From: SAR324 cluster bacterium
Lineage (GTDB): Bacteria; SAR324; NAC60-12
Length of the DNA: 64,000 bases
Direction of reading: 5' to 3'
Assembly: GCA_015231825.1 (NCBI GenBank)
Contig: JADGAV010000002.1
Span: forward strand, 73,914-137,913
Below, one piece after another: positions 9,351 through 18,029 of this stretch (positions within the stretch are counted from its first letter, which is position 1; every line of letters begins with the position of its first letter). Both the position numbers and the translations under genes were made by a program. Under the pieces are notes generated by a model. The model did no database searches and had not been told where the DNA came from. It worked only from the letters and a program-made list of their open reading frames with translations.

Positions 9351-10138
9351 AATTAATTTTTTAGTATCTGGTTTCAGGGGGGAGATCTATCTTGGCAATT
9401 CCCTTTTTGTTCACAAAAATTAAAATCTCGCTTAGATTGTTCTTAACAATCATGAGATTAATGGGCAAGCTTAACTCTATATTTCTGCTTGGACTTCAAG
9501 CGGAGACGCTTTCTAAACAAATCATATTCTTGCCAAACGGTTCAAAGATCGCATTTTTTGCCGCTCTAGCGCTGATCAATCGAATAAAGGGGAGTCTTCA
9601 ATTTTCAGTAGAAAATTTACTGGTATTGAGTGAACTTGCACAATAAAATCACGCTTTCATATTATTTTTTAAAATTCAATATATTTAGCCATTGATTTTA
9701 CAGAAATAGTTCATCATTGAAAAAATTTGAAACGGGATTTTGAAATGACTCTCTTTTTTTGTGATTCCAAATGAAATACAATTTCTTGACAAATTGCGGT
9801 GGCTCAATTTGCCGAAATCGTTTCACAATGGCAGGGAAGGCATTTTCCTGAATGATTTCTGCCAAATGCACCCTCTGACGAAATAATAAGCTCAGTCGTC
9901 ATGCACTTCGAAGAACGCAACACGTTTTGATCAAAGTCTTGAGTTGACATTTGCTGAGCGGTCGCATTTATTGAAGAAACTCATCAAAAAAAGATTTAAT
10001 AAGGAATACACCAATCGGGGACGGTATAATTTTGCAGGAATTCGACATTGAGTCGGTTGCTTTGTCCTTCGGCCAAATTCATTGAAACCGTTATAGCAGA
10101 AGATGCTGACGGCGAATTTTCACTTTTTTCGATCAGAA
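9351..10138. other. Divergent intergenic region, AT-rich
   Basis: About 790 bases between the minus-strand kinase and the plus-strand EamA transporter. I see no convincing gene, RNA or clear inverted repeat. Short open frames exist (for example 9392-9646) but lack a ribosome site and protein-like composition. Promoters for the two divergent units should lie here. Confidence 0.4.
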
Positions 10139-11053
10139 ATGACACCCACTACCAAACAGACTGTTTTCGGCTTTTTGTTCGCTGTCACGGCCACATCCAT
10201 TGGCGGGATGACGGTTGCATTGACTCGTTTGATTATTAGTCAGAGCGATCCTTTGTCTCTCGCGTTTTTGCGGTATGGCATTGGCGGGCTGGTTTTGACA
10301 GCGATTCTTTTTGCCAAAGGCAGACCACCGAAAATCCTTTCTGGAGACTGGCCTGTAATCATGGCACTGGGCGTAGTCATGTTTGCTGCCTTTCCTTATT
10401 GCATGGCAAAATCACTGGAAGATACTACGGCAGCCCGAGGCGCACTGATTTTTGCTGCGATGCCGATTATCACTTCATTGCTGGCAGCATGTTTTAGAAT
10501 TGAAAAGTTGACGTTGAGGAAAACAATTGCAGTCCTGATCGCCATGGCAGGCACCGCCATTGCACTCAGTGAGCAAATTGATGAGATCGCCCCCAATGCA
10601 TTCAGGGGAGATATCTTTATGTTTATGGGGACTTCATGTGTTTCAATTTTCAACGTGTTTTCCCGTAAATATTTGATGCGCTATGGGAATTTAGCCCTCA
10701 ATTGTTACATTTTATTTTTTGGGGTATCGACTCTATTCATCCTGGCGCTCATTTTCGGCCGACCCTTTGATGGTTCGCTTTCCTTTGATGCCGAAGCCTG
10801 GTTCGTAATTTTTTTGTTATCCGTCCCGGGAGGGGCAGTCATGTTCATGTCCTGGGGGCGTGCTTTGCAGTTGATATCACCAACCCAGGCAACAATTGTG
10901 ACCGGGTTCAATCCTTTAACAGCCATTTTACTGGGAACCTGGCTGCTAATGGAACCCGTCTCGATACGCCTGCTTGCTGGTTTTTTACTCATTCTTATCG
11001 CGATTATTCTGGCGTCAAAAAATAGCAAAATCACAACTCAGACTTCGGATTAG
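10139..11053 (+). CDS. EamA-family (DMT superfamily) transporter
   Basis: About 304 residues with roughly ten hydrophobic segments arranged as two EamA repeats: GFLFAVTATSIGGMTVALTRL near the start, and AVMFMSWGRALQLISPTQATIVTGFNPLTAILLGTWLL in the second half, the usual RhaT/EamA closing motif. The family exports or imports small metabolites across the inner membrane; the substrate cannot be deduced. The start is ambiguous: ATG 10103 would add twelve residues, and neither start has a strong ribosome site. I chose 10139 because it places the first membrane helix close to the N-terminus, as in relatives. It stands alone, convergent with the rhodanese gene. Confidence 0.8.
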   Translation: MTPTTKQTVFGFLFAVTATSIGGMTVALTRLIISQSDPLSLAFLRYGIGGLVLTAILFAKGRPPKILSGDWPVIMALGVVMFAAFPYCMAKSLEDTTAARGALIFAAMPIITSLLAACFRIEKLTLRKTIAVLIAMAGTAIALSEQIDEIAPNAFRGDIFMFMGTSCVSIFNVFSRKYLMRYGNLALNCYILFFGVSTLFILALIFGRPFDGSLSFDAEAWFVIFLLSVPGGAVMFMSWGRALQLISPTQATIVTGFNPLTAILLGTWLLMEPVSIRLLAGFLLILIAIILASKNSKITTQTSD

Positions 11054-11160
11054 CATGCCACCCGCGGAATGATCTTTCCTGCAAATTCTTTGTCATATTT
11101 CAATTGTTGATGGCTGGCAATTTTTGAAATAGTTGGTTTTTTGCTCCCTTTGAGTACGTT

Positions 11161-11703
11161 TTATTTCAAATTTGGATGGCGCAGTTCAATTAAGCTTCCC
11201 CACTCTTCATTGTACGGATGAATTGCATCGGTTATTCCGTTTTTGTCAACAACAGCATATCCAGCATTGTACCAGCGGAAAATTCCTCCTTTCAGATTAG
11301 AAACAGATTTTGCACCTCGTTTTTCGGCAGCTGGAGATACAGTTTCAGCAAATTTTGAACTGCGGTATCCAACTGAACAATAAAAGATTACTTCTTTGTC
11401 TGACAGCAAATGCCCATATATTTTAAAGAACACTTCGGGTTCCATTTCAGGATCAATCTGTATCGCTTCAGGGAGATGGCTCGTTTGAAATTCTTCCTGC
11501 AGCCGGGTATCAAAAAAAATGTATTGAGAACGACGGTCGGACTGCAGCGCTTTTTTCAGCTCTCCTGCATCTATTTGTGGAATAGAGAATTGTAATGAAA
11601 TGCCCTGCTCCACCAACCAGAGGGGAATTTGTGCGTGAGCCGAGGTGCTGAACGTCAATAAAAGAAGGCTAAAAGCCAAATATTGTTTGGTGCAAAACGC
11701 CAT
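11161..11703 (-). CDS. Secreted rhodanese-like domain protein
   Basis: About 180 residues with a clear Sec signal peptide (KQYLAFSLLLLTFSTSAHA, cleavage after AHA), so periplasmic. The rest is one rhodanese domain: FFDTRLQEEFQTSHLPEAIQI, then the active-site loop with Cys in FYCSVGYRSSKFAE (residue about 109). A six-residue loop starting with Cys is typical of sulfurtransferases. The start ATG overlaps the stop of the upstream kinase gene (TGATG), which indicates translational coupling; a GTG one codon earlier is an alternative. The coupling to a cytoplasmic hybrid kinase is unexpected and may reflect a redox or sulfur input or output. Confidence 0.85.
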   Translation of the reverse strand: MAFCTKQYLAFSLLLLTFSTSAHAQIPLWLVEQGISLQFSIPQIDAGELKKALQSDRRSQYIFFDTRLQEEFQTSHLPEAIQIDPEMEPEVFFKIYGHLLSDKEVIFYCSVGYRSSKFAETVSPAAEKRGAKSVSNLKGGIFRWYNAGYAVVDKNGITDAIHPYNEEWGSLIELRHPNLK

Positions 11704-13406
11704 CACTGGTCTCGATGATGATTTTTCTTTGGGAACACCGCCCGGCTTTTTTGCTGTGTTCCTTCCGACAGATGTTTTTCCAGCAGGGGAAGGAGTTGGT
11801 CTATCTGAACCGGTTTTGTCAAATAGGCGTCAATCCCTGAGGCCAGGGCTTCTTCTTGTTGTTCAGAATATGCATCTGCCGATAATGCAACAATAGGGAT
11901 GTCTCTCAAATCAGGATGTTCACGAATTTTTCGACTGGCTTCTTTGCCATCCATCACGGGCATTTGAATATCCATCAAAATTAAATCCGGGGGATGACCA
12001 GCTGCATGGAGCTTTAGTGCTTTTTCAATTCCTATTGCTCCGTTGTCGGCGAATTTAATTTGAAAACCTAAATTTTTTAACATCACATCAATCAAGGTTT
12101 GATTCATCTTGTTGTCCTCCACGATCAAAACCAGGCGATCTGGAGAAAAGCGGAAAGGGGCCTGGGGCGTTGTTTCCTGATGTTCGATTGTATGGGCCGC
12201 CGTTTTGTAAGGGAGGACAACGTTGAAATAGGCTCCTAGGCCTAATCCCTGACTGCCTGCCGATAGCTTTCCTCCCAGCAGTTCGGCCAGGCTCTTGGAG
12301 ATAGCGAGTCCCAAGCCGGTGCCTCCATATTTACTGGCTGTTGATCGGTCTGCCTGGGTAAAAGCATCAAAGATTATCGGCAGCTGTTCTTTGGAAAGTC
12401 CGATACCCTGATCGATAACCATCAAAGCGAGATTCTTTTCATCCCCCATTAGTTTTAATTTGACCTCTTTCCCTGCGGGTGTGAATTTTATCGCGTTGCC
12501 AATAAGATTCGTAAGAATTTGTAAGATTTTTTTTCGGTCTGCACAAATGGCAGGAGGAAGTTTGGGACTGGTCTCATGGGTAAGAAAGACTCCCTTTTGC
12601 TTTGCTTGAAATTCGAAAGTATCAAAAAGAGTGGAGACCACGTCGCTGAGATAAAAGTCTTCTTCCGAGATTTCCATCTTGCCGGTTTCAATTTTTGAAA
12701 GATCTAAAATATTATTGATCAACTCCAAAAGGATCTGTGCACTGGTTTGGATATGATCCAGAAAATTTTGAAACTCTTCCGGCAATTTCAGGTTCTTGCT
12801 TTGCTTGACAAGAATCTGATTGAAACCAATGATGGCACTGAGAGGAGTGCGTATTTCATGACTCATATTGGCTAAAAACTGCGTTTTAGCGCGGTTGGCC
12901 TGGTCCGCATTCTTTTGAGCCGTTTCTAATTCTTCAGAAATCGTTGTTTGAGCCTCAAGGGATTTTTCAAGGTTTATCCTTTGCAGGTCAATCACTGCTT
13001 TTTGCTGGAACAATTCGATGAAAATTACGACTTTGCTTTGAAGGATATGTGCAGATACTGGTTTGAACAGATAGTCGACTGCACCTGCTTTGTAACCTTG
13101 AAAGATATTTTCATCCCTAATTGCCGCAGCTGTCAGAAAAATGATCGGGGACCGCCTGGAATTTCCAAAATAACGAACCAGTTCCGCTGTTTTAAATCCG
13201 TTGATTCCAGGCATCTCAACATCTAGTATTATCAGGGCAAATTCGTTTGATCTTGCCAGCATCACGGCTTCCTGACCGGACCTCGCTTTGAAGAGTTTCA
13301 ATTCAATATCTGCCAGCATTTTTTCCAGAACTGCAAGATTTTCGGGATCGTCATCGACGACCAATACTTTGGGAAGTCCTTGTTGCTCAATCAGTTGCTT
13401 ATTCAT
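11703..13406 (-). CDS. Hybrid histidine kinase, REC-HisKA-HATPase-REC
   Basis: 567 residues, no membrane segments. Receiver about 13-130 with acceptor D62 (LIILDVEMPGING) and Lys in YLFKPV; coiled-coil linker about 140-175; HisKA H183 in NMSHEIRTPLSAI; HATPase with MVIDQGIGLSKEQ and GGTGLGLAIS; C-terminal receiver with LILMDIQMPVMDGKEA and Lys in YLTKPV. The architecture is the same as that of the kinase at 6359-8017, suggesting paralogues. Its input is probably the PAS-like kinase-REC-HPt protein encoded 108 bases upstream on the same strand. It is coupled at its 3' end to the rhodanese gene. No DNA-binding domain is present. Confidence 0.9.
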   Translation of the reverse strand: MNKQLIEQQGLPKVLVVDDDPENLAVLEKMLADIELKLFKARSGQEAVMLARSNEFALIILDVEMPGINGFKTAELVRYFGNSRRSPIIFLTAAAIRDENIFQGYKAGAVDYLFKPVSAHILQSKVVIFIELFQQKAVIDLQRINLEKSLEAQTTISEELETAQKNADQANRAKTQFLANMSHEIRTPLSAIIGFNQILVKQSKNLKLPEEFQNFLDHIQTSAQILLELINNILDLSKIETGKMEISEEDFYLSDVVSTLFDTFEFQAKQKGVFLTHETSPKLPPAICADRKKILQILTNLIGNAIKFTPAGKEVKLKLMGDEKNLALMVIDQGIGLSKEQLPIIFDAFTQADRSTASKYGGTGLGLAISKSLAELLGGKLSAGSQGLGLGAYFNVVLPYKTAAHTIEHQETTPQAPFRFSPDRLVLIVEDNKMNQTLIDVMLKNLGFQIKFADNGAIGIEKALKLHAAGHPPDLILMDIQMPVMDGKEASRKIREHPDLRDIPIVALSADAYSEQQEEALASGIDAYLTKPVQIDQLLPLLEKHLSEGTQQKSRAVFPKKNHHRDQ

Positions 13407-13514
13407 AAGAATTTAAAGCTTGAAAAAGTTCAATGATTGGAATGGTTTGATAAGCAGATTTTATTGATTCTATTGCGCTTTCTGACAACGGAGAATATAG
13501 AAGGGGCCTTGTTG

Positions 13515-15461
13515 TCAGAATTTCATTTGCTGCAGAGCTTGTTTGGTTTCTAGAAAGGCTGTTTCAAGGTTTTCCAGATACCTTTCAAATTCTGATCCTC
13601 CTGCAGGCGGAGCGCTTTCCCTGATGTTTTGGCAGATTTTAACCAGCTTTGTTGCTCCCAAATTTTCGCAGGCTCCCTGGATCTGATCAACCAGGCCAGG
13701 GATATTCCTTGGATTTTCATCAAAAGTTTTTTTCAATTCTTCAATTGCCCCTGGTGTTTGTTCAAGAAACATGGAGACCAGTGCAGTCAAAAACTCAGGA
13801 TCGATCTTGCGGTATTCTTCAAGCACTTCCAGATTGAGAAAAGGACCGGGCTTTGGAGAAGACATTTTGTCTTTGCTTACTTCTTCTCCTGTGAATGCAC
13901 TGCTGCCGATATTGACGTGCCCGATTGCGGCCTGCAGGTCTTCAATCCCAATCGGTTTTAATAAAAATTCATCAAATCCTGCTGCCAGGCATTCTTCTTT
14001 GCTGATCTCCGCTCCGGTGACTGCAACAAGGAAAGGGATTTTATTCCGCGGATGGTGCCGGTAGAGGTGTTCTGTCATTGTTATGCCGTCTATCTCCGGC
14101 ATTTTGATGTCCAAAAAGACGATATCAAATGTATTCTTTCCCATTTCTTCCAGTGCCTGGCGTGCGCTCCGGGAAAATTGCGCTTGATAACCCAATTGAT
14201 TGAGGAGAATGGAGATCATATGCATATGTTCTACTTGATCATCAACGAGCAAAATTTCCAGTGGTTTCTTTTTTGCCAAATTATACCTGATTTTCGGAGC
14301 TGGGGACTTTTGGCGCAGAGCTTGACTGTCCTTTTCCGTTCGTTCCAGAACCATTGGAAGTGAAAAGAAAAAAATCGATCCCTCTCCCTGTTTGCTTTCA
14401 ACCCAGATCCGTCCCTGGTGCCCCAGGATGATTTTATTAACAATCATCAACCCCAAACCCGTGCTTTTTTCCCCCGCGGTCGACTGGACGCTGGTGGTCT
14501 GGAACGCTTTAAAAAGATTAGGAATTTCAGCTTCAGGAATGCCTGGACCTTGATCTTTGACAGAAACCATCACGTAATCTCCACTTTGAAAAACACTGAT
14601 CAGAACTGAGGTGTTGGCAGGAGAATATTTGATGGCATTAGAAATCAAGTTGTTGAAAACTTGCTCCATTTTGAGTGGGTCAAGCATCAGTTGGGGGAGA
14701 TATTCGTAGCTCTGAAAGTTCAGTTTAATTTTTTTTTGTGAAGCAATTATCTGATTGAGAGAAATGTTCCGTTTGACGAATTCAACGAAATTGGTGAGTT
14801 CAAGTTTCAGTTCCAATTTTCCGGATTCAATCTTTGCAATATCAAGCAAATCGTTGAGCAGAAGCAGCATGAAATTGCTGGAGATCTTGATGCTGTTCAG
14901 CAAATCAAGTTGATCCCTTGTCAGTGTTTTTTTGGCTTCATCAATTAGAAATTCGCTATAGCGCAAAATTATTCCAATTGGGTTTCTCAAATCATGAGCA
15001 GCCATTCCCAAAAACTGATTTTTGACTGCATTCAACTGCTCCAGTTGGGCATTCTTTTTTTGCAGCTCCCGAGTGAGGTTATTGGCTTCATTGTTGGCCT
15101 GAAGCAGATTGTTTCGGAGCTCATCTGTTTCCTGCTGGTCCATTTGCCCTAAAACAATCGTGAAATCATCCTTCTGGAAAAAATTGAAATAGAAAGTCTG
15201 AGGAAGATTGTCGGAGGTTTGGATATTGAACATTTGGACCGAAGAATTGTTTTTAATTTCTTCGAGAGAAGGCAGGTTCCCAAAATCAACCAATACGTCA
15301 TAGAGGTTCTGCTGTTGGTTGGAAAAATCCAGCCCTGTCATGGTTTTGGTGTATTGATTTGTTTCAAGGACTACGCCTTTGGAGTCGATCAGAAGAAAAA
15401 TGATAGAAGCTTCAAGATCCAGGTATTGAGTTAATATATCCGCTGCAAATGCCTTATCCAT
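13515..15461 (-). CDS. PAS-like histidine kinase-REC-degenerate HPt protein
   Basis: About 648 residues from the ATG at 15461. That start is supported by TTGGAGTATCAG immediately upstream and an 8-base overlap (ATGGATAA) with the preceding cobalamin-protein gene. Domains: PAS-like sensor about 10-110 (IIFLLIDSKGVVLETNQ), coiled coil to 150, HisKA with H156 in MAAHDLRNPIG, HATPase with VKDQGPGIP and STGLGLMIV, receiver with D451 (IVFLDIKMPEIDG), then a C-terminal HPt-like four-helix region. At the place where HPt domains carry the phosphorylated His (HxLKG), this protein reads D592-QIQG, so that histidine is missing while the following ENLGA is kept. Phosphotransfer through this domain is therefore doubtful. 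The protein is soluble. Confidence 0.88.
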   Translation of the reverse strand: MDKAFAADILTQYLDLEASIIFLLIDSKGVVLETNQYTKTMTGLDFSNQQQNLYDVLVDFGNLPSLEEIKNNSSVQMFNIQTSDNLPQTFYFNFFQKDDFTIVLGQMDQQETDELRNNLLQANNEANNLTRELQKKNAQLEQLNAVKNQFLGMAAHDLRNPIGIILRYSEFLIDEAKKTLTRDQLDLLNSIKISSNFMLLLLNDLLDIAKIESGKLELKLELTNFVEFVKRNISLNQIIASQKKIKLNFQSYEYLPQLMLDPLKMEQVFNNLISNAIKYSPANTSVLISVFQSGDYVMVSVKDQGPGIPEAEIPNLFKAFQTTSVQSTAGEKSTGLGLMIVNKIILGHQGRIWVESKQGEGSIFFFSLPMVLERTEKDSQALRQKSPAPKIRYNLAKKKPLEILLVDDQVEHMHMISILLNQLGYQAQFSRSARQALEEMGKNTFDIVFLDIKMPEIDGITMTEHLYRHHPRNKIPFLVAVTGAEISKEECLAAGFDEFLLKPIGIEDLQAAIGHVNIGSSAFTGEEVSKDKMSSPKPGPFLNLEVLEEYRKIDPEFLTALVSMFLEQTPGAIEELKKTFDENPRNIPGLVDQIQGACENLGATKLVKICQNIRESAPPAGGSEFERYLENLETAFLETKQALQQMKF

Positions 15462-16107
15462 CTGATACTCCAATAGTTTTTTCCAGTTCCCCAATTGAAT
15501 CGATATAAGTGACATTCGAATACTTGCTCAACAGGGATCTACCTTCCCCCTGCAGCCCCTGACCACCGACGATGATAGCCAACTGGGGAAAGGCAAACTG
15601 CACTTCGTTTATCATTTTTTCCAAACGCGGCATACTGAAAGAGAGACTCATCGAGAGTCCAAGCAGGTCGGGCTGCTTTTCTTCAATCATTTTTTGGAGT
15701 TCTTGAGAAGGGGTATTTGCACCCAGGAAGAAACTGTCCCATCCGTTCAACTCAAAAATGTCGGCAATCATCTTTGCACCAATCTGATGAAATTCTTTGG
15801 CGACACAGGCGATAACGACACTTTTACCGACGCGGTCCCCGGAAAAAATAACAGGATAAACCAGGTTCAGCAGTCCTTCAGTAATCGCTGTGGCCATGTG
15901 TTCGACAGCAACAGAGATTTCGTTTTTCTCCCAAAGTTTTCCTACTTCATACAGGGTCGATTGGAACAATTCGAGGTAGAGTTCCTGTACCGGAATTTTT
16001 TGATCGAGTAGTTCTTCAACAACCTTACTGCAGTTTGCGCGGTTTCCGGAAAGAAGGTTAGAGAGATAGTTGTTATAAATTTCCGTTGAAATCATTGTTC
16101 TTCCCAA
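15454..16107 (-). CDS. Free-standing CarH-like cobalamin-binding protein
   Basis: 217 residues (an ATG at 16095 is an alternative start). Residues about 5-85 form the helical B12-binding-2 cap and residues about 95-215 the Rossmann-like B12-binding domain. The cap has W59-x9-E69-H70 (WEKNEISVAVEH), the motif that in CarH photoreceptors caps the adenosyl group of adenosylcobalamin. The second domain has E105-x-H107-x-x-G110 (EFHQIG), the base-off/His-on lower-ligand motif, and IIVGGQG for the nucleotide tail. There is no MerR or other DNA-binding domain, so it is not a CarH repressor. Its stop overlaps the start of the downstream kinase by 8 bases, so it most likely senses light or cobalamin and acts on that kinase. 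Methyltransferase-type corrinoid carriers are the main alternative. Confidence 0.85.
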   Translation of the reverse strand: MGRTMISTEIYNNYLSNLLSGNRANCSKVVEELLDQKIPVQELYLELFQSTLYEVGKLWEKNEISVAVEHMATAITEGLLNLVYPVIFSGDRVGKSVVIACVAKEFHQIGAKMIADIFELNGWDSFFLGANTPSQELQKMIEEKQPDLLGLSMSLSFSMPRLEKMINEVQFAFPQLAIIVGGQGLQGEGRSLLSKYSNVTYIDSIGELEKTIGVSDG

Positions 16108-16822
16108 AAGAATTTTTTCAGGATCCTGAATTTCAAATCAAAAAACTGGTATTACGGGCATTTGTTCATTGAAAAATCACCATTCAAAAACTGGATTCGT
16201 TTTCCGCTTTTTAAGCAGATGTCGATCGACGATTTTCTGCTTAGGACAGTTTACTGATTCAAACGTTTTGCAAGTTCTGCAGATTCTGGGGATTGGGATG
16301 GAATTTACAAGGATCCGGGGAGGGCTGCCGGGGTGACTTCTTCAATTGTCTTATTTTCTAAAATCTTCTTTTGCGTTTCATTTTTGACTGGGCTCTTCAA
16401 AAAATAAGCTTTTTAAAAAAAATCTGATGTTTTGGAAAATGGCATCAGAAAGCCCTGTGTAAATGTCGTTGTTGTGTTGTCTTTCCCTATGAATTTCCTG
16501 CTCTTTTCTATAGAAATTTCAAACCCCCCGTCGGCTGAAACAAACGAGCGGCTTATTAACTATGGCTGAACCGGCAAATTGACTGTTGCAAAAAAAGATT
16601 TTAAAAAATTAAACGAAAGTTTAGCATTTTCATTAAAAAAATGCAAAAAAAGAGATAGGATTCCGGAACCAAAATGGTGCTGGGAAATGAGTTTTAATCA
16701 GAATCCTTTCAGAAGCCGTTGGTGTTTAGCTAAATGTAGTCAAAAGGCAGGGAACATGCTAAAGATTAAGATGTTCTGAACGAATTAAGAATTATAAATT
16801 GCTCACTTAAAAAAGGATTAAA
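16108..16822. other. Divergent intergenic region, no gene seen
   Basis: About 715 AT-rich bases between the cobalamin-protein operon (minus) and the ectoine hydrolase gene (plus). A short direct repeat with the core CAAAAACTGG occurs twice near 16138-16196. A small open frame at 16579-16779 has no ribosome site and is not credible. Promoters for both units are expected here, but I cannot assign them. Confidence 0.35.
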
Positions 16823-18004
16823 ATGAAACCGGTAAATCTCCCCTTCAGCCTGGAAGAATATGCTGCGCGTTTGGAGAAAGTGCGCGCTTCCATGATTCGT
16901 GACAAGATTGATCTTTTGGTAGTGACAGATCCCTCCAATATGGCCTGGTTGACAGGTTATGACGGGTGGTCTTTTTATGTTCATCAGTGCGTGCTGGTTC
17001 CTCCGCAGGGAGAACCGATCTGGTACGGGCGCTTCATGGACATGTTTGGGGCGAAGCGCACGGTTTATATGAAGTCAGATAACATCATCGGTTATGCAGA
17101 TCATTATGTCATGACCACGGAACGTCATCCTATGGATTATCTTGCTGAAATTATTGTGGAAAAAGCCTGGGATAAAATGACTATCGGGGTTGAAATGGAT
17201 AATTATTATTATTCCGCAGCCGGTCACGCTTCTTTGACCTCCCATCTTTCCAATGCCCATTTCTGCGATGCAACAGGCCTGGTGAATTGGTGTCGTGCCG
17301 TAAAATCAGAACAGGAAATCAAATATATTCGGGTAGCCGCAAAAATTGTTGAGGCAATGCATCAAAGAATCTTTGAAAAGATCGAACCCGGCATGCCGAA
17401 AAATAAACTGGTAGCGGAAATTTATCATGCGGGAATCTCGGGGGTGGAAGGCTACGGTGGTGATTATCCGGCAATCGTCCCCATGTTGCCGACTGGAGTT
17501 GATGCAGCTGCAGCTCACATGACCTGGGATGACCAACCTTTTGAAAAAGGAGCTGGAACGTTTTTTGAAATTGCCGGATGTTACAGGCGTTACCATTCTC
17601 CTCTTTGCCGAACCATTTTTTTGGGAAAAGCTCCCAGGGAATTTCTTGAAGGAGAAAAAGCATTGGTCGAAGGAATTGAGGCGGGTTTGGCAATGGCAAA
17701 ACCCGGAAATTGCTGCGAGGATGTTGCTTCTGCATTTTACAAGGTTCTTGCCAAGTATGGCATTGAGAAAGAGAGCCGCTGCGGCTATCCTATTGGTTTG
17801 AGCTATCCTCCAGATTGGGGGGAGCGCACGATGAGTTTCAGGATGGGGGATCGATCGGTACTGAAACCAGGCATGACCTTTCATTTTATGCCGGGCTTAT
17901 GGATGGGAGACTGGGGGATGGAAATCACTGAGAGCATCCTCATCACCGACACGGGAGTGGAAACGTTTTGCAGTTATCCTCGTAAATTGTTTGTCAAAGA
18001 GTAG
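16823..18004 (+). CDS. doeA: M24-family peptidase, probable ectoine hydrolase
   Basis: 393 residues, the length of DoeA. The N-terminal creatinase-like domain (about 1-155) contains LLVVTDPSNMAWLTGYDGWSFYVHQ. The C-terminal pita-bread domain contains AVKSEQEIKYIRVAA, HMTWDDQPFEKGAGTFFEIAG, IGLSYPPDWGERTMSFR and PGMTFHFMPGLWMGDWGMEITESI. These passages match what I know of DoeA/EutD, which opens the ectoine ring to acetyl-diaminobutyrate. A ribosome site (AAAAAAGGATTAAA) precedes the start. The other ectoine-degradation genes (doeB, doeC, doeD) are not adjacent, so it may act with distant genes or on a related substrate. The gene stands alone, convergent with FetB. Confidence 0.82.
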   Translation: MKPVNLPFSLEEYAARLEKVRASMIRDKIDLLVVTDPSNMAWLTGYDGWSFYVHQCVLVPPQGEPIWYGRFMDMFGAKRTVYMKSDNIIGYADHYVMTTERHPMDYLAEIIVEKAWDKMTIGVEMDNYYYSAAGHASLTSHLSNAHFCDATGLVNWCRAVKSEQEIKYIRVAAKIVEAMHQRIFEKIEPGMPKNKLVAEIYHAGISGVEGYGGDYPAIVPMLPTGVDAAAAHMTWDDQPFEKGAGTFFEIAGCYRRYHSPLCRTIFLGKAPREFLEGEKALVEGIEAGLAMAKPGNCCEDVASAFYKVLAKYGIEKESRCGYPIGLSYPPDWGERTMSFRMGDRSVLKPGMTFHFMPGLWMGDWGMEITESILITDTGVETFCSYPRKLFVKE

Positions 18005-18029
18005 CAAAATAGATTTGCTCAGACAATCG

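Noticed and set aside
9392..9646. Plus-strand frame of 84 codons in the kinase-EamA gap
   Set aside because: No ribosome site, no homologous pattern, and AT-rich composition like intergenic DNA.
16579..16779. Plus-strand frame of 66 codons before the ectoine hydrolase gene
   Set aside because: Lys-rich by base composition, no ribosome site and no protein-family pattern.
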